Source: Paenibacillus phoenicis (GTDB lineage: Bacteria; Bacillota; Bacilli; Paenibacillales; Paenibacillaceae). From it: a stretch of DNA of 64,000 nucleotides. The stretch spans positions 4,039,001-4,103,000 of the forward strand of contig NZ_JAYERP010000001.1 of the NCBI RefSeq assembly GCF_034718895.1, given 5' to 3'. Shown here piece after piece: positions 17,302 to 26,696 of the stretch. Each line of letters opens with the position of its first letter. Within the stretch, counting starts at the first letter, position 1. Position numbers and translations under genes: made by a program. The notes beneath the pieces were generated by a model. The model was given only the letters and a program-made list of their open reading frames with translations, had not been told where the DNA came from and made no database searches.

Positions 17302-18831
17302 ATGAAACTGGATGCAGACATTAAACAACAATTAGAGCAATATCTTCAGCTTTTGGAAGGGAATGTTCTGCTGAAAGTCAGTGCCGGAACCGATGCGGTT
17401 TCGAACGAGATGCTGGACCTCGTGAACGAGTTGTCCACCATGTCGGATAAAATTACCGTCGAGCAAACGAGTTTACCCAGAACCCCAAGCTTCAGCGTAA
17501 ATCGCGTGGGGGAAGACACCGGCATCACCTTTGCCGGTGTTCCTCTGGGCCATGAGTTTACTTCCCTGGTACTGGCTTTGTTGCAAGTCAGCGGAAGACC
17601 ACCTAAGGTGGAGCAAAATATCATTGATCAAATCAAAGCGATTAAAGGTGAATACCGCTTTGAAACATATGTGAGCTTGTCCTGCCACAACTGCCCGGAC
17701 GTCGTTCAGGCGTTGAACCTGATGAGCGTGCTCAATCCTGGTATTTCCCATACCATGATCGACGGCGCGGCTTATAAAGATGAAGTTGAGAGCAAAGAGA
17801 TTATGGCAGTGCCTACGGTATTCTTGAACGGCGAGTTGTTTGGCAATGGCCGGATGTCCGTTGAGGATATTTTAGCGAAATTGGGCGCTTCGGACACATC
17901 TGCGTTTGAAGGTAAAGAACCTTTCGACGTGCTTGTGATCGGGGGCGGACCTGCGGGCTCTAGCGCAGCGATTTATGCTGCACGCAAAGGCATTCGTACC
18001 GGGATCGTGGCAGAACGCTTCGGCGGCCAAGTCAACGACACCTTGGGAATCGAGAACTTGATCGGTACGAAATATACCGAAGGTCCGAAGCTCGCAGCAA
18101 GCTTGGAAGAACATGCGAAGGAATATGACATCGACATCATGACGTCGCAAAGGGCGAAGAGTCTTCGCAAGAACGACTTGGTTGAAGTGGAATTGGAGAA
18201 CGGTGCTGTGCTGAAGAGCAAGACCGTGATCATCTCCACAGGGGCCCGTTGGCGCAACATGAATGTACCGGGCGAAGCGGAATTCAAGAACAAAGGCGTG
18301 GCTTATTGCCCGCACTGTGATGGTCCGCTGTTCGCAGGCAAACGTGTGGCTGTTGTTGGCGGAGGGAACTCCGGCGTTGAAGCAGCCATCGACCTGGCGG
18401 GCATCGCCTCGCATGTAACCGTGCTTGAATACATGTCTGAGCTGAAAGCAGACTCGGTACTGCAGGATCGTCTGAATAGCTTGCCAAATGCGACTGTGAT
18501 CAAGAACGCACAAGTGAAGGAAGTCACAGGCGACAGCAAGGTGAACGGACTGACCTATATCGACCGGGAAAGCGGTGAAGAGAAGCATCTGGAGCTGGAA
18601 GGCGTATTCGTTCAAATCGGTCTCGTACCGAACACCGAATGGCTGGAAGGCACACTGGAACGCACCCGGATGGGCGAGATCATCGTCGACAACCGCGGAG
18701 CTACAACCATTCCTGGCGTATTTGCCGCCGGCGACTGCACGAATACGGCTTACAAGCAGATCATCATTTCCATGGGATCTGGCGCGACGGCAGCATTAGG
18801 TGCCTTCGATTACCTGATTCGCAATCAATAA
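17302..18831 (+). CDS. ahpF: Alkyl hydroperoxide reductase subunit F
   Basis: A 509-residue flavoprotein that passes electrons from NADH to AhpC. An N-terminal double thioredoxin fold holds Cys128/Cys131 (CHNC); the FAD domain starts with [21 protein letters not shown]; the redox-active pair Cys336/Cys339 (CPHC) lies in the NAD(P)H domain, followed by [19 protein letters not shown] and [10 protein letters not shown]. Complete and of usual length. A terminator follows. Confidence 0.97.
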   Translation: MKLDADIKQQLEQYLQLLEGNVLLKVSAGTDAVSNEMLDLVNELSTMSDKITVEQTSLPRTPSFSVNRVGEDTGITFAGVPLGHEFTSLVLALLQVSGRPPKVEQNIIDQIKAIKGEYRFETYVSLSCHNCPDVVQALNLMSVLNPGISHTMIDGAAYKDEVESKEIMAVPTVFLNGELFGNGRMSVEDILAKLGASDTSAFEGKEPFDVLVIGGGPAGSSAAIYAARKGIRTGIVAERFGGQVNDTLGIENLIGTKYTEGPKLAASLEEHAKEYDIDIMTSQRAKSLRKNDLVEVELENGAVLKSKTVIISTGARWRNMNVPGEAEFKNKGVAYCPHCDGPLFAGKRVAVVGGGNSGVEAAIDLAGIASHVTVLEYMSELKADSVLQDRLNSLPNATVIKNAQVKEVTGDSKVNGLTYIDRESGEEKHLELEGVFVQIGLVPNTEWLEGTLERTRMGEIIVDNRGATTIPGVFAAGDCTNTAYKQIIISMGSGATAALGAFDYLIRNQ

Positions 18832-18849
18832 AATATGGCGTTATCGATA

Positions 18850-18877
18850 AAGCCCGCTCATTGAGCGGGCCTTTTTG
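18850..18877 (+). terminator. Rho-independent terminator
   Basis: AGCCCGCTCATTGAGCGGGCCTTTTT: an 8-bp GC-rich stem and T tract 20 bases after ahpF is implied by arms GCCCGCTC and GAGCGGGC. Confidence 0.9.
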
Positions 18878-18927
18878 GTGTGTAAACCTAACGTTTTTTG
18901 ACTATAGTCTCAAGTTTGTTGTCTAGA

Positions 18928-18941
18928 TGAAAGCGCTATCT
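18928..18941 (+). promoter_or_regulatory. cre-like (CcpA) site upstream of the sugar ABC operon
   Basis: TGAAAGCGCTATCT agrees with the consensus TGWAANCGNTNWCA at all but the last base. A TTGACT (18898-18903) lies just upstream, so the site would sit at or just after the -10 of that promoter, a normal place for catabolite repression. Confidence 0.65.
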
Positions 18942-19001
18942 CTCCAATAAAATGAGGGTATCCAGAACAAAACAAGCTGAAGTGGAAAGAGGTGACCGCA
19001 T

Positions 19002-19946
19002 ATGGACTCGAAGCTAAATGGAAAGCGCTTACGGACGCGTTGGCGCAAGCAAGACACGGAGCTGACCTTGTTGGCTTTGCCAACCACAATCTGGTACATC
19101 TTGTTCAGCTTCCTGCCGATGTTCGGGATCATCATTGCTTTTAAGAACTTCAAAATCACCGGCGGTTTTCTGAGCAACGTATTCAAGAGCCCATGGGCAG
19201 GTCTCAAGAACTTTGAGTTCCTATTCAAGTCCAACGATGCCTGGATCATTATCCGTAACACGATCGGCTACAACATTATTTTTATCGTTCTTGGAATTGT
19301 GATCCCTGTAGCCTTGGCGTTAATGATCGGGATGCTTCACAACCGCAAGGCAGGCAAGGCGTATCAAACGATGATGTTCCTGCCGTACTTTCTCTCCTGG
19401 GTTGTCGTCTCGGCTGTGGGCTGGGCGTTCTTGAGCTTCGATAAAGGGATTTTGAATCAAATGCTGGCTGGTTGGGGAGTAGATCCCATCAACTGGTATA
19501 TGGAACCGCAATATTGGCCTTACTTCTTGATTTTTATGAATGTGTGGAAGGGACTTGGCTACGGCATGGTTGTGTATTTGGCGACCATCGCGGGTATCGA
19601 TAAAACTTACTACGAAGCGGCCGTCATCGACGGCGCCACCCTTTGGCAGCAGACCCGGTTCATTACGCTTCCCCTGATGAAGCTGGTCATCGTCATGATG
19701 TTCATCCTGGCGGTGGGACGCATCTTCTATACCGATTTCGGGCTGTTCTTCCAGGTGCCGCGGGATTCCAACTCCCTGTTTAATGTGACCACAACCATTG
19801 ATGTTATGGTTTACAAGCAGTTGAAAACCGCAACGGTGGGGATGGCCTCGGCAGCAGCCTTCGTACAGTCGGTTCTGGGCTGTCTGATGATTCTGGCCGC
19901 GAACTGGACGGTTCGCAAAATCGATCCTGACAGCGCGATGATTTAA
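19002..19946 (+). CDS. CUT1 sugar ABC transporter permease (LplB-like)
   Basis: A 314-residue protein with six membrane helices and the EAA loop YYEAAVIDGATLWQQTRFITLP that docks the ATPase. It has the LplB-type start: a basic N-terminus, then LLALPTTIWYILFSFLPMFG. First gene of an operon with a second permease, a binding lipoprotein, a two-component system and a second binding lipoprotein. No ATPase gene is present; such operons normally use the shared ATPase MsmX. The xylanase next door suggests xylo- or aldouronate oligosaccharides as cargo, as in the Paenibacillus xylan-use clusters, but this is inference. Confidence 0.88.
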   Translation: MDSKLNGKRLRTRWRKQDTELTLLALPTTIWYILFSFLPMFGIIIAFKNFKITGGFLSNVFKSPWAGLKNFEFLFKSNDAWIIIRNTIGYNIIFIVLGIVIPVALALMIGMLHNRKAGKAYQTMMFLPYFLSWVVVSAVGWAFLSFDKGILNQMLAGWGVDPINWYMEPQYWPYFLIFMNVWKGLGYGMVVYLATIAGIDKTYYEAAVIDGATLWQQTRFITLPLMKLVIVMMFILAVGRIFYTDFGLFFQVPRDSNSLFNVTTTIDVMVYKQLKTATVGMASAAAFVQSVLGCLMILAANWTVRKIDPDSAMI

Positions 19947-19958
19947 GGAGGTGCAGAT

Positions 19959-20888
19959 ATGGCAGCAAGAACGGTGTATGAAAACGGCCTGGACCGATTT
20001 AATCGTCCAAGTAAAGGGGTGAACGTGCTCCTTCATCTCCTTTTCTTCTTCCTGGCTTTGATTTGCGTCGTGCCGATGCTGGTGGTGTTGTCGATCTCGC
20101 TGTCCAGTGAGCAATCGATCCGGGAGAATGGGTATCACCTGATCCCAACGGCGTTCTCGGGAGAGGCTTACGGGTATATCGCCAAGCAAGGAACGGTCAT
20201 TTTGCAGGCGTTAGGGATCTCGGTCTTCGTTACGATCGTCGGAACGGTGCTGGGCATTCTGCTCACCACCTCAATGGGGTACGTTCTGTCCCGGCCGAAC
20301 TATAAGCTGAAGGGGTTCCTGACTTGGGTCGTTTTTATTCCGATGGTGTTTAACGGCGGTTTGGTCTCCAGCTACTATATCAATGCGAATATGCTGGGTT
20401 TGAAAGATACGGTATGGGCGTTGATTCTGCCTCTGGCGGTCTCCTCGTTTAATGTCATCATCTGTAAAACGTTCTTCAAAAGCACGATTCCGGATGGGTT
20501 AATTGAATCCGCGGAAATCGACGGGGCCGGCCAACTCCGGATCTTCTTCTCGATCATCCTGCCGATCTCGTTGCCGGTGATCGCTACGATTGGTTTGTTC
20601 CTGTGCTTTGGTTACTGGAATGACTGGTTCCAATCGATGTTGTATATCAACAATCAGGACCTGTATTCCTTGCAGGCGCTGCTGAATAACTTGATGAGCA
20701 ACGTTGACGCGCTGGCTCGAAATGCCTCGAGCCTGGGGATCAGCTACGCCGAGCTGGTGGCCACGATGCCTAAGGAATCGGCCCGGATGGCGGTGGCTAT
20801 CGTCATCGTGCTTCCTGTTGCCTTTGCGTATCCGTTCTTCCAACGCTATTTCATTTCCGGGTTGACGGTAGGTGCGGTCAAAGGCTAA
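19959..20888 (+). CDS. CUT1 sugar ABC transporter permease (YtcP/LplC-like)
   Basis: A 309-residue six-helix permease, partner of the preceding gene (12 bases apart). The EAA loop reads LIESAEIDGAGQLRIFFSIILP. The sequence MVFNGGLVSSYYINANMLGLKDT after the third helix and the C-terminal FFQRYFISGLTVGAVKG are typical of the YtcP group. Confidence 0.88.
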   Translation: MAARTVYENGLDRFNRPSKGVNVLLHLLFFFLALICVVPMLVVLSISLSSEQSIRENGYHLIPTAFSGEAYGYIAKQGTVILQALGISVFVTIVGTVLGILLTTSMGYVLSRPNYKLKGFLTWVVFIPMVFNGGLVSSYYINANMLGLKDTVWALILPLAVSSFNVIICKTFFKSTIPDGLIESAEIDGAGQLRIFFSIILPISLPVIATIGLFLCFGYWNDWFQSMLYINNQDLYSLQALLNNLMSNVDALARNASSLGISYAELVATMPKESARMAVAIVIVLPVAFAYPFFQRYFISGLTVGAVKG

Positions 20889-20949
20889 TGCGAAATAAGC
20901 TGAGCTTGTCTCAGTTTATGAAATATATATTCAAAGGGAGGATATATCT

Positions 20950-22464
20950 ATGAAAAGGTCTTTGAAGCTCATCTCTACTCTATGTGCTGTGATGCTTTTC
21001 TTGTCCGTTCTTGCGGCTTGCGGCGGCGGTTCAAACTCCAATTCTTCGTCGTCCAGCAATACGCCATCGGACACTTCTTCCAACACCTCTACAGATAACT
21101 CGACAACAACAGGTTCTGGGGAAATCCCGACCTTGGTGTGGTGGACGATTGGCGGACAAATTCCGGATAACTTCGAGAAAGCCGTCGAAGCGATGAATGA
21201 ATACACTGCAGAGAAAATTGGCGTTAAAGTAGATATCAAGGTAGCCAGCTGGGGCGAGTGGGACACCAAAATCAATACGATTGTAAATACGGGTGAACCT
21301 TTCGACATTCTGTTTACCAACGTCTCCAAATACAATCAGCAAGTGACGATGGGCGCATTGGCGGACATCACCGAGCTGGTGCAAAGTGAGACGCCGGAGC
21401 TGTACAACTTCATTCCAGAGAAAGTATGGGATGGGACGAAGGTTGACGGCAAAATCTATGCTGTGCCAACCTATAAGGATTCTTCGATGACCCAATACTG
21501 GGTGTTCGACCACAAATATGTTGATAAATACGGCATCGACTTAAGCAACATCAAGACGTTGAAGGATCTGGATAAACCGTTCCACGATATGAAAGCAGGC
21601 GAAGGCAAGAGCTTCTATCCGTTGCCACTGACGCAAGGCGATGGGTTTAACGGATTCTTCAATCGGTATGACGATCTTGCACTGGGCTTCCCTCCGGTTG
21701 GCGTGAAGGTAGACGACGCTTCCCGTCAAGTCGTTTCCGTGCTGGAACAGCAAGATATCATGGATGAACTGAAGATTTTGCACCAATGGTACAAAGATGG
21801 CATTATCAATCCAGATGCTCCAACCAAGCCTGAAGCCGACAAAGGCCGTCCATTCTTCAGTGCACAAGGCTTCCCAGGCGCGGATATCACTTGGCAAATT
21901 AACGAAGGCGTCGAAAAGTACGATATGACGCAAGTTTATGGTCCGCTCTATACGACGGCTACGATTCAAGGTTCCCTCAACGGAATCTCGGCGAACTCGA
22001 AGTATAAGAAGGAAGCACTGAAATACCTGGAGCTGGTGAATACGGATCCGAAGCTGCGTAACATGCTGGCCTTTGGTGAAGAAGGCGTGGACTATGTGAA
22101 AGTAGATGGCGAGAAAGTGGTTGAACGGATTTCCGATACTTGGCCGCTGGCCGCTTATACGCAAGGCACATTCTTCAACATGGCAACAACCAAAGGGGCT
22201 CCAGAAGATCAATGGCAACAAGTTCAAAAGCTGAACGAACAAGCAACAGCTTCGGCCTTGCTGGGCTTCTCGCTCGACACAACGAATCTGCAAACGGAAG
22301 TGGCGAACGTAAAAGCAACATGGGATAAATACCGTTACGAGTTGCTGACGGGCGCATCCGATCCGGAGAAGATGGTACCGAAGATTGTTGAAGAACTTAA
22401 GAAAGCCGGGATGGATACGATCATGAAGGCAGCTCAAGAGCAAATCGATGCCTTCTTTCAATAA
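20950..22464 (+). CDS. Sugar-binding lipoprotein (LplA-like)
   Basis: A 504-residue extracellular solute-binding protein. A lipoprotein signal peptide ends in the lipobox LAAC (Cys about 24), followed by a Ser/Asn/Thr-rich tether and a type 1 periplasmic binding fold (VWWTIGGQIPDNFEKA, then TGEPFDILFTN). It presents oligosaccharide to the two upstream permeases at the outer membrane face of the cell. A long hairpin after the gene may raise its level relative to the downstream sensor genes. Confidence 0.9.
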   Translation: MKRSLKLISTLCAVMLFLSVLAACGGGSNSNSSSSSNTPSDTSSNTSTDNSTTTGSGEIPTLVWWTIGGQIPDNFEKAVEAMNEYTAEKIGVKVDIKVASWGEWDTKINTIVNTGEPFDILFTNVSKYNQQVTMGALADITELVQSETPELYNFIPEKVWDGTKVDGKIYAVPTYKDSSMTQYWVFDHKYVDKYGIDLSNIKTLKDLDKPFHDMKAGEGKSFYPLPLTQGDGFNGFFNRYDDLALGFPPVGVKVDDASRQVVSVLEQQDIMDELKILHQWYKDGIINPDAPTKPEADKGRPFFSAQGFPGADITWQINEGVEKYDMTQVYGPLYTTATIQGSLNGISANSKYKKEALKYLELVNTDPKLRNMLAFGEEGVDYVKVDGEKVVERISDTWPLAAYTQGTFFNMATTKGAPEDQWQQVQKLNEQATASALLGFSLDTTNLQTEVANVKATWDKYRYELLTGASDPEKMVPKIVEELKKAGMDTIMKAAQEQIDAFFQ

Positions 22465-22469
22465 GAAAT

Positions 22470-22523
22470 AAAGCCCGAGTAAGTGAGCCCGGACGGAGGA
22501 GGATTCCCCGTTCGGGCTTTCCC
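22470..22523 (+). terminator. Hairpin after the binding protein, possibly an attenuator
   Basis: AAAGCCCGA (22470-22478) pairs with TCGGGCTTT (22512-22520); the inner part can also pair GGACGG with CCGTTC. The stem is strong but the following tract is TTTCCC, so termination is probably partial and the sensor genes downstream are likely read through at a lower level. Confidence 0.55.
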
Positions 22524-22598
22524 ATATGATGATATAATGGGAATGAATGAGGGCAATGGAATCAGCGCCGCAAGACTAACGGTGAAGGAGGCGCGGGA

Positions 22599-24326
22599 GT
22601 GGGTTCCTTTTGGCAGATTAAAATCTATCGCAACAAATTCATTGCCTATACGGTGTTTGTCGTAGCCATCGGTCTCGTGCTGGGCCTTATGACCTGCGCG
22701 GTGCTCATCTATCAGTGGATCGAGGGGGCTCGTAACGAGGCGGTCAGCGCCTTCGGCCGGGTCGAGAGCGAACTGCAGTATGATACCGATCGTATTGAGG
22801 CTTATATGCAGCGGATCTATTCCAATGACCGCTTGATGACGGATGTCCGATATTTCTTGGGAAACACGGCGGAAGGGTATCTGACGAGCAGACTGGAATA
22901 CAGCTTGTATAATGAGCCGTTGGTTTCCTTCCCTGAAGATATGAGGGCCTTCTTATACAGCTCGATGAAGGGGGATCTCACGCAAGTCAGTTTGCATACC
23001 GAGAACGGGGCCAACCTCGTGCGGTTTAGCAACAGCGGCAATGTCAGCTTTCGGTTTGGCGTTCCGAATACGGATGAGATTTTTCGCGAGAAATTGGAGA
23101 AAGGATTTGTGTACCGGAAGAAGCTGTCCGATCCAAACCAAATCTCTCGTCAGATTGGGGAATTTCGCTTCCTGATTGGCAGCGAACCGTTATTCCGAAA
23201 GATTCTTGGCTATAAATTGGATATCGCCGCTGCCGTCAGTGGTACGGGTGAAGTGTACATGATCACCGGGATGGATCACGGAACGCAGGAGATGATTCTG
23301 CGCGCCGCTGAAGAGACCCGCAACAGCGGATTTTCTTCCCTTGGCGGATTAAAAAATGTCTTCTTCATGAACTTCCATTCCACGAAGTTTGATTACCGTT
23401 TGATCATGCTTGTGGACTTGTCCCATCTGATGCGTGAGAAAGCGGGCATACTAGCCACCATCGTTGGCAGTGTCTTGCTGGCCATGATCAGCGTTCTGAT
23501 GCTCATCAGCTACAACATGCGAGATGACGCCAGATTTTTGAAGCATATTATCAATTCCATTAAACGGGTCAAAACGGCCGATTTCACACCGAATTCCCCT
23601 GCCCGATATCGCCGTAACGAGTACGGGATGATTGCCCGGGAATTGGACGATATGGTTCATGAGCTGGACAAACATATCCGTACGGAATATTTGCTAAAGC
23701 TCAAGCAGCAGGAAACCGAGATGAAAGCGCTTCAGCATCAGATCAACCCGCATTTTCTCTATAATACGCTGGAGTCGATTCGATCTACCGCGTTGTTGCA
23801 CAAGGACGTGGATACTGCGGATGCGATCGCGACCCTAGGCTCCTTGTACCGCGATATCGTCCACAAAGATAATATTATTACGATCGGCGAAGAACTGGAG
23901 CTGCTGCAGAAATTTTTAAGCATCATGGAGCTCAAATATCCGGGAAGATTCTATTATCAAATTGATGTGGAAGAGCCGCTGCTTGCCATATCCACGGTGA
24001 AATTTTGGATGCAACCGCTGGCTGAGAACTTCTTCGTGCATGGCTTTAATCCGAGCAGTGAATTTAATTTGCTCGTCGTGAATGGCTGGGAGGAGGAAGG
24101 GCGCTTCGTTCTCGAATTTGTGGATAATGGCAAAAGTATACCTGAAGCGCGCTTGGAGGAAGTGAGACGATGTCTTTACAGCAGAGAGGATGCCCCCGTT
24201 CGGAGCATTGGGCTAAGGAATGTGTATACTCGGCTGAGCTTTTTCTATGGGGACGCTTTTCGGATGGAAATTGAGAATAATGAGGAAGCAGGAGTCAAAA
24301 TTACCGTAATCATCTCAAAGGGGTGA
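22599..24326 (+). CDS. YesM-type sensor histidine kinase
   Basis: A 575-residue membrane kinase. One helix near the N-terminus (residues about 12-38) and one at about 285-305 enclose a 250-residue extracellular sensor domain; a HAMP linker follows. The phosphoacceptor is His385 in HQINPHFLYNTLESIRS (the His_kinase family of sugar-operon sensors), and the ATP domain ends with FVDNGKSI and RSIGLRNVYTRL. GTG start with AAGGAGG upstream. It pairs with the next gene and probably senses the transported sugar or its binding protein. Confidence 0.88.
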   Translation: MGSFWQIKIYRNKFIAYTVFVVAIGLVLGLMTCAVLIYQWIEGARNEAVSAFGRVESELQYDTDRIEAYMQRIYSNDRLMTDVRYFLGNTAEGYLTSRLEYSLYNEPLVSFPEDMRAFLYSSMKGDLTQVSLHTENGANLVRFSNSGNVSFRFGVPNTDEIFREKLEKGFVYRKKLSDPNQISRQIGEFRFLIGSEPLFRKILGYKLDIAAAVSGTGEVYMITGMDHGTQEMILRAAEETRNSGFSSLGGLKNVFFMNFHSTKFDYRLIMLVDLSHLMREKAGILATIVGSVLLAMISVLMLISYNMRDDARFLKHIINSIKRVKTADFTPNSPARYRRNEYGMIARELDDMVHELDKHIRTEYLLKLKQQETEMKALQHQINPHFLYNTLESIRSTALLHKDVDTADAIATLGSLYRDIVHKDNIITIGEELELLQKFLSIMELKYPGRFYYQIDVEEPLLAISTVKFWMQPLAENFFVHGFNPSSEFNLLVVNGWEEEGRFVLEFVDNGKSIPEARLEEVRRCLYSREDAPVRSIGLRNVYTRLSFFYGDAFRMEIENNEEAGVKITVIISKG

Positions 24327-24333
24327 CTGCAGG

Positions 24334-25095
24334 ATGTACAAACTTCTGATCGTAGATGATGAACCGCAGATTCTGGAGGGGATGAAGCGAACCCTGAATT
24401 GGGAAGAGTACGGCTTCCACCTGATCGAGACGTGTGAAACGAGGGAAGATGCGATCGCTAAATCTGTGGAGATTATACCGGACATCGCTATCTTCGACGT
24501 ACGTATCGGCCCGGATCTCGGTTATGAGATTATCCAAAAGCTCAATGAGCTGCGTCTTCCAACCCAATATATCATTATGAGCGGGTACAGCGAGTTTGAA
24601 TATGCCCAAGCGGCGATCCGTTGCGGCGTGAAGGACTATCTGCTCAAGCCCGTCGATCGTTCCAAGCTGCAGACGGTGATTGAGAAGATCATTGTGGAGG
24701 ACCTGAACGGGGCATTGGACGGGGTCCACAAGAAAGACCTGAACACGGATCCGATCCTGGGGATTCCTTACGAGGAGCTGTCCAAGCTGACCAACCGCAT
24801 TTTGTTGATGGTGAAGGCGGAATACGCCCAGAACATTACACTGAAGTCGGTGGCCGAGCGTTTTCGCATGAACAGCACGTACCTGGGACAGCTGTTTCTA
24901 AAGGAAACGCACATGAAATTTTCAGAGTATTTGATGGCTTACCGGATGCTGCAAGCGAAGGAACGGATCCTGACCACCAACGAGAAAATCTCCAGCATTG
25001 CGCATCGTGTTGGGTATCCGAATTTGAATTATTTTTATACCCAGTTTCAAGGATATTTTGGCATGTCCCCTTCAGATCTGCGGAAAAAAAGCTAG
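24334..25095 (+). CDS. AraC-type response regulator (YesN-like, short form)
   Basis: A 253-residue regulator: receiver domain at residues 1-120 (IVDDEP, phosphoacceptor Asp55 in IFDVR, conserved KPVD), a short linker, then an AraC DNA-binding domain (NITLKSVAERFRMNSTYLGQLF and KISSIAHRVGYPNLNYFYTQF). YesN proteins often exceed 350 residues because of a central helical region, which is missing here. It should activate the surrounding sugar genes. Confidence 0.88.
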   Translation: MYKLLIVDDEPQILEGMKRTLNWEEYGFHLIETCETREDAIAKSVEIIPDIAIFDVRIGPDLGYEIIQKLNELRLPTQYIIMSGYSEFEYAQAAIRCGVKDYLLKPVDRSKLQTVIEKIIVEDLNGALDGVHKKDLNTDPILGIPYEELSKLTNRILLMVKAEYAQNITLKSVAERFRMNSTYLGQLFLKETHMKFSEYLMAYRMLQAKERILTTNEKISSIAHRVGYPNLNYFYTQFQGYFGMSPSDLRKKS

Positions 25096-25122
25096 GCTCC
25101 TCGTAGCGGAAAGGAGGATGTT

Positions 25123-26643
25123 ATGCAGCAGCCCTCTTGGTTCAGTCGCCTGACCCTATGCGCGGTGGTCGCCGGCTTGTTGGCCTTGTTTGCCGTCGGC
25201 TGTTCCCTTTTCTCGGATAAAGGGGATACGGCGCCCCATAAGGACATGGTCAATCTGGTTTACTATACGATTGGAGAGCCGGATCCGGATCTGGAGAAGG
25301 TGAATGACAAAATCAATGAAGTGTTGGCGAAGAAAATCGGCATCACGATCACCTATATCAAGGTCGGATGGCAGGAATACGAAAACCGCCTGAACACGAT
25401 GGTATCGGCAGGGACTCCCTTCGACATCGCCTATGCCCCTGAATTCACGACTTATGTCAAACGCGGGGCCTGGCTGCGGCTGGATGACTATCTGTCCAGT
25501 ACGGGCAAGGATATGTATGATGTGATCGACCCGATCTTTTGGGAAGGGGTGCGCATGGACGACGGGGGGATTTACGGGGTGCCGACCAACAAGGAACTCG
25601 CGGTGCGCCAACAGTGGATGTATCCGGAAGAGCTGGTCCGCAAGTATAACATCGATATTACGAAGTACAACACGTTGGAATCTCTGGAGCCGTTGCTGCA
25701 GATGATTCAGCAGAAGGAACCCGAGTATTTGCCGATGGAGCTGGATAAGGACTCCCATAACTTCTTCGCTTTATATGGGTATGAGTACGTCATTGACAAG
25801 GAGCTCCCGTTGATGGTGCGGTCCTTAGACCCAAACCCTCAAGTCGTGAACATCTTTGAAACGGCGGAAGCCCGTCAGGTGATGGATACGCTGCGACGTT
25901 ATTATCAGGCTGGCTACATCAACGAGGATGCGGCCTTGCGGGAGAGCCAGGAGCTGGAGCGCGGGAAGAAGGTGTTCTGGAAAGCGTCGAGCGGCGGCCC
26001 TTTGTCCGAGCATAGCTGGAGCAAGGATCGCGGGTACAAAGTGGTGGCGCATCCCGTAACGACGGAGGTCGTGACGACCGAAGACGTGCGGGGAGGCGTT
26101 ATGGCGGTGAGCGCGGATACGAAATACCCGGTTGAATGTATTAAGTTCCTGAATTTGCTGAACACCGATTCTGAGGTGCGGAACCTGTTTAACTATGGGA
26201 TCGAAGGCGTGCATTACACCCTAGACAAGAACGGTCAAATCGTGCTGATTCCCCGGAAGGATGCCGACGGCAACCCGATCCCGGGCGCTTTGCCGGGGTA
26301 TACGGGCGTGACATATACGCAAGGCAACTGGTTCATTCTTAAGACGCGAGGCGGAGAAGACCCGGAGCCGTTAAACAAATGGGAGGAGTTCCGCGCTTCG
26401 AACGCCCGGGCCGTGAAATCAAGCACGTTGGGGTTTACGCCGGATTTATCGATGATGCCGATCCAGATCCAGAACATCAAGATGGTGTGGCAAAAATACT
26501 ATCCGAGCCTCATGACCGGCAGCGTGGACGTGGACACCGAGCTGCCGAAGTTTAACGAGGAGCTGAAGCAGGCGGGGCTGGACGAGGTCCGGGCCGAGGT
26601 GCAGAAGCAGCTGGACGCCTGGCGGGCTTCGAATCAGCGGTGA
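25123..26643 (+). CDS. Second sugar-binding lipoprotein
   Basis: A 506-residue solute-binding protein with a lipobox FAVGC (Cys about 27) and the same fold and pattern as the first one (VYYTIGEPDPDLEKVNDKIN, then AGTPFDIAYAPE, then YTQGNWF near the end). AAGGAGG precedes its ATG. Two binding proteins in a single permease operon imply either two related ligands or one transport protein plus one that feeds the sensor kinase; position after the two-component genes favours the latter but does not prove it. Confidence 0.88.
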   Translation: MQQPSWFSRLTLCAVVAGLLALFAVGCSLFSDKGDTAPHKDMVNLVYYTIGEPDPDLEKVNDKINEVLAKKIGITITYIKVGWQEYENRLNTMVSAGTPFDIAYAPEFTTYVKRGAWLRLDDYLSSTGKDMYDVIDPIFWEGVRMDDGGIYGVPTNKELAVRQQWMYPEELVRKYNIDITKYNTLESLEPLLQMIQQKEPEYLPMELDKDSHNFFALYGYEYVIDKELPLMVRSLDPNPQVVNIFETAEARQVMDTLRRYYQAGYINEDAALRESQELERGKKVFWKASSGGPLSEHSWSKDRGYKVVAHPVTTEVVTTEDVRGGVMAVSADTKYPVECIKFLNLLNTDSEVRNLFNYGIEGVHYTLDKNGQIVLIPRKDADGNPIPGALPGYTGVTYTQGNWFILKTRGGEDPEPLNKWEEFRASNARAVKSSTLGFTPDLSMMPIQIQNIKMVWQKYYPSLMTGSVDVDTELPKFNEELKQAGLDEVRAEVQKQLDAWRASNQR

Positions 26644-26648
26644 GTCTG

Positions 26649-26692
26649 AAAAACGGCGGTGCAAGGAGTTGGAATCCTGCACCGCCGTTTTT
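26649..26692. terminator. Bidirectional terminator
   Basis: A perfect 15-bp stem (AAAAACGGCGGTGCA / TGCACCGCCGTTTTT) separates the ABC operon from the convergent xylanase gene and provides a T tract on both strands. Confidence 0.9.
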
Positions 26693-26696
26693 GGTG

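Noticed and set aside
17872-18615. 247-codon minus-strand frame opposite ahpF
   Set aside because: Shadow of ahpF; His/Cys/Phe-rich with no family pattern and no start signals.
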